9,592 bases of DNA from an uncultured Opitutia bacterium. Lineage in GTDB: Bacteria; Verrucomicrobiota; Verrucomicrobiia; Opitutales; UBA953. The stretch lies in NCBI GenBank assembly GCA_903924185.1, contig CAIYAN010000282.1, positions 1-9,592 on the forward strand. Direction: 5' to 3'. The notes under the pieces were generated by a model. It was not told the DNA's origin. It searched no databases and worked only from the letters and a program-made list of their open reading frames with translations. Shown piece by piece: positions 1-6,454 of the stretch (its first letter is position 1; every line of letters starts with the position of its first letter). The translations under genes were made by a program, and so were the position numbers.

Positions 1-555
1 AACGAGATTCTGGAAGCGGCCTTTATTACTTTCCAGGTCCACTCCGTCGAGAAGGATGAAACCGTTCGCCTGGCCCGCGTGGCGGAGCACATCCTTGACT
101 CCGAAGAGCAGCTCTTTGCCCTCCCGAATGTCAAAGACGGCGACAAGGGTTCCTATGCGGACTTTCTCGAGCACATCATGCGCCTCCGCGTGAAGCTTAT
201 CAACGACACGATCAAGCTAGAGCAAAAGCTCACGGTTGAAGACGTCGATGAACAGCTCAGCGAACTGCGCAATCAGGCCCTCATCGAAGGCCGTGATATT
301 CATGCGTTCGAAGAAATCACCGACATCCTAGAGTTCGTTCCCCTGGGCCATGAGGTCCCTGGCGAAGATGACGATGATGATAAGCCGGCACGCCCCACGT
401 CCGCCGCGGAAGAAATCTCTGACCTGCCAGAAGTCGAAGACGACGAGAAGCTCGATAAGGAGCTCAAGTGGGACGACGAAGAAGCCCCCGAGGAAGCCGA
501 AGGCGAAGAGGGCAGCGGCCCCGCTGGCGGTGCGAGCAGCGGTCGTCGTCGCTAA
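1..555 (+). CDS. Unrecognised protein with acidic tail, 3' end only
   Basis: The reading frame is open from the first base and ends at TAA 553-555, giving 184 visible residues; the start lies left of the window. I do not recognise the family and assign no function. The first ~115 visible residues look like a folded, mostly helical, charged domain (e.g. RLRVKLINDTIKLEQKL). The rest is low complexity and strongly acidic, with a run of five Asp (GEDDDDDKP), many Glu-rich stretches and a Gly/Ser/Arg end (GGASSGRRR). No membrane segment or zinc motif is visible in this part. A GTG at 79 could start translation, but the frame is clearly coding-like before it (EILEAAFITFQVHSVEK), so an upstream start is more likely. 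The gene converges on the aspartyl protease gene with only 9 nt between stop codons. The acidic tail could bind basic partners or simply be a disordered solubility tail; neither can be decided here. Confidence 0.75.
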   Translation, partial: NEILEAAFITFQVHSVEKDETVRLARVAEHILDSEEQLFALPNVKDGDKGSYADFLEHIMRLRVKLINDTIKLEQKLTVEDVDEQLSELRNQALIEGRDIHAFEEITDILEFVPLGHEVPGEDDDDDKPARPTSAAEEISDLPEVEDDEKLDKELKWDDEEAPEEAEGEEGSGPAGGASSGRRR

Positions 556-571
556 GTATTCCGCTTACTTA
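553..571. terminator. Short inverted repeat between two convergent stop codons
   Basis: Six-base arms TAAGTA (553-558) and TACTTA (566-571) flank a 7-nt spacer. The left arm contains the TAA of the upstream + strand gene and the right arm contains the TAA of the minus-strand protease gene. It is the only candidate transcription barrier in this 9-nt junction. The stem is short and AT-rich and no T-run follows on either strand, so a terminator role is weak. Confidence 0.25.
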
Positions 572-1488
572 ACGGGTGCCGGGGTGTCCTTCGCAGGCAC
601 CGTCGGCGTGCCCGTATTAGTGGGGAGCGTCGACTTACTGCCTTTGGTGCTGCCTTGTGACTCAAACAGCCATAAGCGACGCGCGGCCATGTCCACTGCG
701 ATCGGGTGGGCCCGCAGGAAATCATCGCCCAAGAGGTTATGCTCCTGGTCGCGGAGGAATTCCACACCAGTCAGCGGCGCGCCCCCAATCCGTAGGGATT
801 TGATTTGGCAGACTTCGACCCGGGTGAGGTTGACGCCGCGGACGGACGCCACGGGGATATAGCCTTTAAAAATCGTTTTTCCGCGGAACTTGAGCGAGCT
901 CATGTAGGACTTCGAGGCGCCCGAATCGATAATCATCGGCACCTTGTGACCTTCGACCTCAATGTTGACGCCACAGTGCCCGCCGCGGCTAAAGATGGAG
1001 ACCTCATGCGCCGCCGAAGTGTCGGGCGTCTTGCCGAGCGTCATCACCGCATTGGTGAGGTCCATGTAGAAGGGTTTACCGAAGAGGATATCCGCGCCCA
1101 CTAAGCCATCCAGGTCCATGCCGGTGAGCGGCATGATGGCCATGTGAAAGTCTTTCCAGACTGCGCCGCCCCCTTCAAGCGATTCAATGTAGCCGTAGCT
1201 GGTCTCCCCGCGGCCATCATTGCCCATCGTGGGCAAGGTGAAGGCCACTTCGATGCCAGCCTTACGGGCGCCGGCTTCGGTCAGTACGCCGCTCCCTTGG
1301 CAGCCCGTGTCGACGCCGAGGTTAAGGGTGACGCCATTGACCTTCACGGCCACCATGGGGATCGACTTAATTCGTAACTTGAAGGTCGCGATACCCGAGG
1401 CGGGAAATTCGTCCTTCGGCTTCTTGACCTCCTGGGCGGAAAGGGTGGCGGTCAGGCAAAGGCCGAGGTAGGCAAGCAGGAGGCGCAT
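565..1488 (-). CDS. Secreted retropepsin-like aspartyl protease, two catalytic motifs
   Basis: 307 aa. Residues 1-19 (MRLLLAYLGLCLTATLSAQ) look like a Sec signal peptide with a cut after SAQ or nearby, so the protein should act in the envelope or outside. The mature part has two retropepsin-type halves. The first has the active-site triad at 60-62 (LGVDTGC) and a later DGLVGADILF at ~127-136. The second has DSG at 188-190 (MIIDSGASKSYM) and the matching NLLGDDFL at ~251-258. These are the D-T/S-G loop and the G-D/A-D-hydrophobic element of the Asp_protease_2 / clan AA family. Both catalytic Asp are present, so one chain could form a complete active site, as in pepsins, instead of needing a dimer; that is inference. 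Residues ~278-307 are a Thr/Pro/Lys-rich tail, probably disordered. The start ATG (1488) fits the signal peptide; no Shine-Dalgarno is seen before it. It lies 105 bp downstream of lnt on the same strand. Substrates are unknown. Confidence 0.85.
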   Translation of the reverse strand: MRLLLAYLGLCLTATLSAQEVKKPKDEFPASGIATFKLRIKSIPMVAVKVNGVTLNLGVDTGCQGSGVLTEAGARKAGIEVAFTLPTMGNDGRGETSYGYIESLEGGGAVWKDFHMAIMPLTGMDLDGLVGADILFGKPFYMDLTNAVMTLGKTPDTSAAHEVSIFSRGGHCGVNIEVEGHKVPMIIDSGASKSYMSSLKFRGKTIFKGYIPVASVRGVNLTRVEVCQIKSLRIGGAPLTGVEFLRDQEHNLLGDDFLRAHPIAVDMAARRLWLFESQGSTKGSKSTLPTNTGTPTVPAKDTPAPVK

Positions 1489-1539
1489 AGTGAGGAGTAA
1501 GCGTGGCCACGGGGTGGATTTGTCCGCCGTCGGGGTGAG

Positions 1540-1563
1540 TTCACTGTGAAGCCTTTTTAAGGC
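1540..1563. other. Two adjacent small palindromes between lnt and the protease gene
   Basis: TTCACTGTGAA (1540-1550) is a perfect 5-bp palindrome around one T. It abuts GCCTTTTTAAGGC (1551-1563), a 5-bp stem with a TTT loop. They sit 31 bp after the lnt stop and 52 bp before the protease start on the minus strand. The second could end the secA-lnt transcript, but in that direction no T-run follows. The first has the form of an operator half-site pair. Both roles are guesses. Confidence 0.3.
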
Positions 1564-1593
1564 AGGTCGACACGGACTTGCAGATTTCCTCGC

Positions 1594-3192
1594 CTAGGCC
1601 GCGTGGGCGCTACGCCGGCGTCGCCAGAGGTAGGTCAGGCCAAAGCACAGCCCGCCCAGGCCGACGGCCCAATCGCCGTGACGGACCCAAAAAGTGGGTT
1701 CGCCCCGGTCGCGGCGGAGATGGGCGACGGCACTTAAGGGGGCTCCTGGGATGCTGGTGGGCTGGAGGATGCCGCGGTGGGTGATGACCCCGCTCCACCC
1801 GGCGTTCCCAGAGCGGGCGACGGGAAGTCCCGTGGCGACCGCAATCAGCACCGAATGCGCGGTGTGCTGGGCATCCCCCGCTTCGTTGCCATACCAGCCA
1901 TCGTTGGTAACGACAACGAGGAGGTCGGCGCCCGCCAGAGCATGCTCGCGGGCTAGTTCGGGGAAGACGTCTTCGTAGCACACCAAGGGCCCGGCCAAGA
2001 AAGTGAAGCCGCTGCGGGTCGTCAGGGGTAGGAGCGTCGCACCTTCGCCGGGGACGCAGTCTTGCGCGATAGGTACGACCTTGCGCAGCGGTAACCAGTC
2101 GGCGAGCGGGACGTATTCGCCGAAGGGGACGAGGTGTCGTTTGGCGTAGGTCGGCTTGGCGAGGCCTTCCGCGGTCACGACGACGGTACTGTTCGCGTAG
2201 CCGTTCTTGCGTGGTTCGATAGCGCCAATCAGGAGCGGGCAACCCGCCCCGGCGACGTTGCCGCGGAGGAACGTGACATAGTCAGCGTTATCAGTGGAGG
2301 TGCGCAGGGCGGCTTCGGGCCAGAGCACGACATCCGGTTTTTCCTGCCCCGCCGCCACGGTCAGGCTATTCAGCACCTTCTTATGTTTATCGAGTTTAGT
2401 GCTGTCCCATTTTTCGGTGGGATCGAAGTCAGTCCGCAGTGCCGCGATCCGCACTTCCTGTCGGGGGGCTTCGCGGGCGAGTTGCTGAAGCGTGCAGTAA
2501 AAGCCAGCGGCGATGACCGCTAAACCTAAGTAAAGCTCAGGCGTTAAACGACTGAGCCAACTCGTGGGCGTCAGGGGCTTGAGTGATTTGGCCGAGGCGC
2601 GTAGGGCGCGGAGACGGACAATCCAGCTGGCCAGCCCGAGGTTAATAAGCACGAGGCCGATGGAGAGTCCCGTGGGTCCGACCCACGCGCAGAGCGTGAG
2701 CAGGACGCCATTGCCTTGTTGGCTGGCGGAGAGAGGCAGCCAACCGAAGCCGGTAAGCGCGATGGTACGTAACCATTCGAGCAGGCCCCAGGCGCCGGCA
2801 AGGCCGAGTGTCGCCAGCAGGCGGGCTGGTGCACCGGCGTCACGGCAGGCTGGAAAAATCCAGCGGAGGGCTAGTAACCAGAGGAACGGATACAGCGCGC
2901 AGTAGGCCGTCAACAGCACGAGCCCGAGCCAGCCGAGCGGTGGGTAAATATGGCGAAGCCACGCAAGGAGTACGACCCAGAGTAGCCAGCTGGTGCCGTA
3001 GGCCGCGCGTCGCCATAGACGCCAGTCGGGCGCGGCTGCGGCGGCGAGTGTTGCCGGGATGAGTGCAAAGAATGCGACGAAGGGGTGCCCGAGCGGAGGA
3101 AAACTAAAAAGCAGGAGCAGCGCCGTCAGGCCCAGTCCGCCCCAGCACAGCCAGGCGTCGGAGAAGCGGGGGGCCGGACGTTGGTCGGTCAT
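1594..3192 (-). CDS. lnt: Apolipoprotein N-acyltransferase
   Basis: 532 aa, the usual size for Lnt (E. coli has 512). It is an inner-membrane enzyme that moves an acyl chain from phospholipid to the N-terminal Cys of diacylated lipoproteins, the third and last maturation step after Lgt and LspA. The N-terminal ~235 residues contain about six to seven hydrophobic segments (e.g. ~17-33, 36-54, 66-79, 85-110, 163-189, 219-236), and one more lies near the C-terminus (~508-522). Between them is a nitrilase-fold domain (~246-490) with the expected triad: Glu293 in LWPEAA, Lys351 in YAKRHLVPFGEY and Cys405 in LVCYED; Glu359 of GEY is also conserved. The ARSGNAGWSG stretch (459-468) matches the family's substrate-pocket loop. 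I chose ATG 3192 because it overlaps the secA stop as ATGA; an in-frame TTG at 3219 would add nine residues without support. No Shine-Dalgarno precedes it, so expression probably depends on secA translation. It ends with TAG. Confidence 0.95.
   Translation of the reverse strand: MTDQRPAPRFSDAWLCWGGLGLTALLLLFSFPPLGHPFVAFFALIPATLAAAAAPDWRLWRRAAYGTSWLLWVVLLAWLRHIYPPLGWLGLVLLTAYCALYPFLWLLALRWIFPACRDAGAPARLLATLGLAGAWGLLEWLRTIALTGFGWLPLSASQQGNGVLLTLCAWVGPTGLSIGLVLINLGLASWIVRLRALRASAKSLKPLTPTSWLSRLTPELYLGLAVIAAGFYCTLQQLAREAPRQEVRIAALRTDFDPTEKWDSTKLDKHKKVLNSLTVAAGQEKPDVVLWPEAALRTSTDNADYVTFLRGNVAGAGCPLLIGAIEPRKNGYANSTVVVTAEGLAKPTYAKRHLVPFGEYVPLADWLPLRKVVPIAQDCVPGEGATLLPLTTRSGFTFLAGPLVCYEDVFPELAREHALAGADLLVVVTNDGWYGNEAGDAQHTAHSVLIAVATGLPVARSGNAGWSGVITHRGILQPTSIPGAPLSAVAHLRRDRGEPTFWVRHGDWAVGLGGLCFGLTYLWRRRRSAHAA
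3189..3192 (-). promoter_or_regulatory. ATGA stop-start overlap coupling secA and lnt
   Basis: On the minus strand the four bases read ATGA: the ATG starts lnt and the TGA ends secA. The preceding bases (ACGCTGTCCGA) contain no Shine-Dalgarno. This arrangement is a known setting for termination-reinitiation, so Lnt output should follow SecA translation. The overlap is seen directly; the coupling is inferred. Confidence 0.8.
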
Positions 3193-6100
3193 TCGGACAG
3201 CGTTTCGATCACGACCCAACCTTCATCGCGCACCATCGTCTCAGCCTTCTTCCACTTCAGGTCGAGCGTCTCGGCGCCCTTACGGATACGGACGACGGCG
3301 TTGCGGCCAATCTTAGCTTCATTACGGCGGAAAGGTTCTTGCTTCGGCTGCATGGTTTCTGCGGCCGCTTCCGCTTCCGGCTGATCTTCGGGCGTGCCGG
3401 GTTCAGCGGGGCCGGTGGCGATGACTTGGCCTTGGGCGGTGCGGAGGATGGCTTCCAGTGCTTCCATCGACGAGGCGGTCCGGAAGAGGCTCGAGCAGAC
3501 GTCGGTCCGCAGCTGGCGCATGAGGTCAACGAAGGCGCGGTAGGCTTCCGTCTTGTACTCGTTGAGCGGGTCTTTCTGGGCGTAGCCGCGAAGATTGACC
3601 GCTCGGCGGAGCTCTTCCATCTCCGTCAGGTGGTTCTGCCAGTTACGGTCGATCGAGCGCAGGAGGAGGTGACGCTCGAGGTAATTGAGCATCTCGGGCG
3701 ACTCGTTCGTCTCGCGACTCTTCTGCAGCTCGGCGACTTTCTTAATCACACAGGCGGTGGCTAGGTCGTGGTTGAGCGGGAGGAGTTCCTCGACCGCAAA
3801 GCGAATCGGGAACGTCGATACGAACCAGGCTACGAAGGCGTCGGCGCCGGCGCGGTCGGGGGCGGCATCGAGGTCTGGGTAGGCTGTCTTGAGGCGCTCT
3901 TCGATTTCTTCGCCGACCACGGATAGTAGGTTGGCTCGAGTATCGGCCTCATGGAGGGTGCGGTTTCGTAGGCCGTAGACAATCTGGCGCTGATGGTTGA
4001 GGACGTCGTCGAACTGCAGCAGACGCTTGCGCATCGAGTAGTTCTGGCCTTCAACGCGTTTCTGAGCGGTCCCGATGGAGCGGTCGAGCAAGGGGTGCTC
4101 GAGCGGCTCACCTTCCTTAAAGGATTTTTCCAGCAACGAGGAGATAATGCCTGCGTTGGAGAACAGGCGCATCAAGTCGTCCTCAAGGGCGACGAGGAAA
4201 CGCGCGTGGCCCGGATCGCCTTGGCGCGAGCAACGACCGCGGAGTTGGCGGTCAACGCGGCGGGATTCGTGGCGCTCGGTGCCGAGCACGTAGAGGCCAC
4301 CGAGTTCGCGCACGCCCTCGCCGAGGCGGATGTCGGTACCGCGGCCAGCCATATTGGTGGCGATGGTGACGGCACCATTCTGACCAGCCATGGCGACAAT
4401 ATCGGCTTCCTGCTCGTGGTGCTTGGCGTTCAGCACCTTGTGCGGGATGCGGGCCAGGGTGAGCATGCGGCTGAGCGTCTCGGAAGCTTCGACCGAGGCC
4501 GTGCCGACGAGGACAGGCTGTCCGCGCTTGTTGGCGTCGGTGAGCTCCTTGATCACGAATTGGTACTTCTCGCGCCGGGTCTTGAAGACGATATCGTTGG
4601 CGTCGGTGCGGATGCAGGGCTGGTTGGTCGGGATGGTGACCACCGTAAGGTTGTAGATTTCGTTGAACTCGGTGGCTTCCGTTTCAGCCGTGCCCGTCAT
4701 GCCGGACAGCTTCTCGTACATCCGGAAGTAGTTCTGGATCGTGACGGTCGCGTAGGTTTTATTTTCCTTCTCGAGGGTGACGCCTTCCTTGGCTTCGACC
4801 GCTTGGTGCAAGCCATCGCTCCAGCGACGGCCGGACATGATACGCCCGGTGTTCTCGTCGACGATCATGACCTTGCCTTCATGCACGACGTAGTGCCGGT
4901 CCTTTTCGTAGAGGGCGAAGGCCTTGAGGAGTTGGCCGATGGCGTGGATGTCTTCGGAAACCTTGATATAGGCGGCCTCGGCGGTGCTGCGGAGTTCGGA
5001 GCGCTTCTCGGGGGTCAGGCTGCTATCGCTATCGAGCTCCACGAAGTGCGTGGGGAGGTCGGGCAGGACGAACGCATCGGGCTCGCCCGGGCGAAGCGTG
5101 TCGCGGCCGAGTTGGGTGAGGTCAGACTCGTGGTTGCGTTCGCTGATGGCGTAGTAGAGACGTTCCTTGAGGTGGTAGCGGCGGTCCTTCTCGACATTGC
5201 TCGCGAGGACCCCTTCGTGCTTCTCCAGGAGTTTGCGCCAGCGGCCGTTCTCCATGAGACGGGCGAAGGATTTATTGCGGGGCATCCCATTGGCGGTCAG
5301 CCAGAGTTTATCGAGCGTGTCGGTCGAGGGCTCCTTGTTGTCTGGGAGGTCCTTGAGTTCGGCTTCCGCTTCGATGATGAGGCGCGTGGCCAAGCGGGTC
5401 TGGAGGTCAACGATCACCTTGACCTGCGGGACGAGGCGCATGAACGGCGGTTCGCGTTCTTCGGTGACTGGACCGGAGATAATCAGCGGCGTGCGGGCTT
5501 CATCGATGAGGATGGAGTCGATTTCGTCGACGATGCAGAAGTAGTGTTCGCGCTGCACCTGTTCGCCGGCGCTCAGGGCCATGCCGTTATCGCGCAGGTA
5601 ATCGAAGCCGAACTCAGACGCAGTCCCGTAAGTGATATCGCAGGCGTAGGCCTTTTGGCGTTCCTCGTTGCCCATCTGGTTTTGGATGCAACCGACGGTG
5701 AGCCCGAGCCAGCTGAAGAGGTGCCCCATCCATTCGGAGTCGCGGCGGGCGAGGTAGTCATTAACCGTGACGAGCTGGCAGTTGCGGCCCGTGAGCGCGT
5801 TCAGGTAAAGGGGCAGGGTGGCGACGAGGGTTTTCCCTTCGCCGGTCGCCATTTCGGCGATCTTCTTCTGGTGGAGGGCGATGCCGCCGATGAGCTGAAC
5901 GTCGAAATGCACCATCTGCCAGGTCTGTTCATGGTCGCAGACGATCGAGGTTGAGCCGCAGAGGCGGCGGGCGGCGTTCTTGACCACCGCGAACGCTTCG
6001 GGGAGGAGGGCGTCGAGGGATTCGCCCTTGGCGAGGCGGGCCTTGAACTCGGCGGTCTTGCTGCGGACGGCATCGTCGGACAGGCGCTGGTACTCCAGTT

Positions 6101-6194
6101 CGTGGGCGTTGATCTTTTTGACCAGAGGGGCGCACTTGCGGAGGAAAGTCCGGTTATGGCTGCCAGCGAAAAGTTTGAGGATACTGAGAAACAT
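3189..6194 (-). CDS. secA: Preprotein translocase ATPase SecA
   Basis: 1001 aa, longer than E. coli SecA (901) and similar in size to forms with an enlarged preprotein-binding region. It is the motor that pushes unfolded preproteins through SecYEG. Nucleotide-binding domain 1 has Walker A at 115-122 (MATGEGKT) and Walker B at 222-227 (VDEIDS) followed by ILIDEARTPLIISG. A long preprotein cross-linking domain follows (~242-440), with a charged insertion around 280-400. VDENTGRIMSGRRWSDGLHQ (445-464) and GMTGTAETEATEF (498-510) are SecA signatures. Nucleotide-binding domain 2 has ATNMAGRGTD (612-621), GTERHESRR (638-646) and QLRGRCSRQGDPG (650-662). The scaffold and two-helix-finger part follows, including IDRNWQNHLTEMEELR (848-863). 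The C-terminus (~965-1001) is a lysine-rich segment ending VVIETLSE; the usual zinc-binding CxCxSGx8C(H/C) tail is missing. Start ATG 6194 gives the normal amphipathic N-terminus; no Shine-Dalgarno is evident. It is first in a minus-strand unit with lnt. Confidence 0.97.
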   Translation of the reverse strand: MFLSILKLFAGSHNRTFLRKCAPLVKKINAHELEYQRLSDDAVRSKTAEFKARLAKGESLDALLPEAFAVVKNAARRLCGSTSIVCDHEQTWQMVHFDVQLIGGIALHQKKIAEMATGEGKTLVATLPLYLNALTGRNCQLVTVNDYLARRDSEWMGHLFSWLGLTVGCIQNQMGNEERQKAYACDITYGTASEFGFDYLRDNGMALSAGEQVQREHYFCIVDEIDSILIDEARTPLIISGPVTEEREPPFMRLVPQVKVIVDLQTRLATRLIIEAEAELKDLPDNKEPSTDTLDKLWLTANGMPRNKSFARLMENGRWRKLLEKHEGVLASNVEKDRRYHLKERLYYAISERNHESDLTQLGRDTLRPGEPDAFVLPDLPTHFVELDSDSSLTPEKRSELRSTAEAAYIKVSEDIHAIGQLLKAFALYEKDRHYVVHEGKVMIVDENTGRIMSGRRWSDGLHQAVEAKEGVTLEKENKTYATVTIQNYFRMYEKLSGMTGTAETEATEFNEIYNLTVVTIPTNQPCIRTDANDIVFKTRREKYQFVIKELTDANKRGQPVLVGTASVEASETLSRMLTLARIPHKVLNAKHHEQEADIVAMAGQNGAVTIATNMAGRGTDIRLGEGVRELGGLYVLGTERHESRRVDRQLRGRCSRQGDPGHARFLVALEDDLMRLFSNAGIISSLLEKSFKEGEPLEHPLLDRSIGTAQKRVEGQNYSMRKRLLQFDDVLNHQRQIVYGLRNRTLHEADTRANLLSVVGEEIEERLKTAYPDLDAAPDRAGADAFVAWFVSTFPIRFAVEELLPLNHDLATACVIKKVAELQKSRETNESPEMLNYLERHLLLRSIDRNWQNHLTEMEELRRAVNLRGYAQKDPLNEYKTEAYRAFVDLMRQLRTDVCSSLFRTASSMEALEAILRTAQGQVIATGPAEPGTPEDQPEAEAAAETMQPKQEPFRRNEAKIGRNAVVRIRKGAETLDLKWKKAETMVRDEGWVVIETLSE

Positions 6195-6308
6195 GGGTCC
6201 AGGCGCGAAAGGGTGCAGACTGAGTATGGAAAGGCCGAGTCAAAGCCCAAAAACCGCAGAATCCAGCCCCGAAACGGCCGACCGGACGATTAATCCCCAC
6301 CCGCCCGC

Positions 6309-6365
6309 AACGGGGTCAGACCCCAATGTTGGTGCCTGACCCCATTATTGGGGTCTGACCCCGTT
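6309..6365. repeat. Palindromic array: three 13-bp palindromes at 19-nt period
   Basis: Three related units start at 6312 (GGGGTCAGACCCC), 6331 (GGTGCCTGACCCC) and 6350 (GGGGTCTGACCCC), exactly 19 nt apart. The outer two are perfect palindromes around one base, and the middle one is degenerate on its left half. In addition the flanks match, so 6309-6327 and 6347-6365 form a perfect 19-bp inverted repeat with a 19-nt loop holding the middle unit. Similar GGGGTC-N-GACCCC palindromes occur between genes in many unrelated bacterial genomes as far as I recall, so a REP-like mobile repeat is likely. An operator array for secA or trxB is the alternative. Confidence 0.85.
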
Positions 6366-6428
6366 ATGCAGGTCTGGTCCTGAGGGCTCACTTGTTCACG
6401 GGAGGCTTTTCCGCCTTGCCGTTGGCTT

Positions 6429-6433
6429 GGAGG
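6429..6433 (+). promoter_or_regulatory. GGAGG ribosome-binding site misplaced for trxB
   Basis: GGAGG stands 7 nt before an ATG at 6441 that is out of frame with trxB, and 21 nt before the trxB ATG at 6455, which is too far for normal use. The 6441 ATG opens a 30-codon frame ending at TGA 6531-6533, inside trxB. Either trxB is translated without a Shine-Dalgarno, or the short frame leads ribosomes into the region. Confidence 0.35.
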
Positions 6434-6454
6434 CCTCAAGATGAAGCCATCCCC

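Larger units (their letters stand above)
6195..6454. other. Divergent intergenic region secA / trxB
   Basis: These 260 bp lie between two start codons pointing away from each other, so promoters for both genes should be here. On the minus strand TTGACT (6238-6243) resembles a -35 box for secA, but no matching -10 stands 16-18 nt downstream. I see no clear sigma70-type pair for trxB either. The dominant structure is the palindromic array at 6309-6365. No coding region is convincing. Confidence 0.6.

Noticed and set aside
1610..2242. 210-codon minus-strand frame inside lnt
   Set aside because: It lies in another frame within the catalytic domain of Lnt and is Arg/Pro-rich, typical of a shifted frame in GC-rich DNA.
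3993..5954. 653-codon open frame on the + strand opposite secA
   Set aside because: It lies wholly antisense to a secA with all its motifs intact. Its Ala/Gly/Asp/Glu/Val-rich, repeat-free composition is what the reverse complement of a GC-rich gene gives. No family motif is seen.
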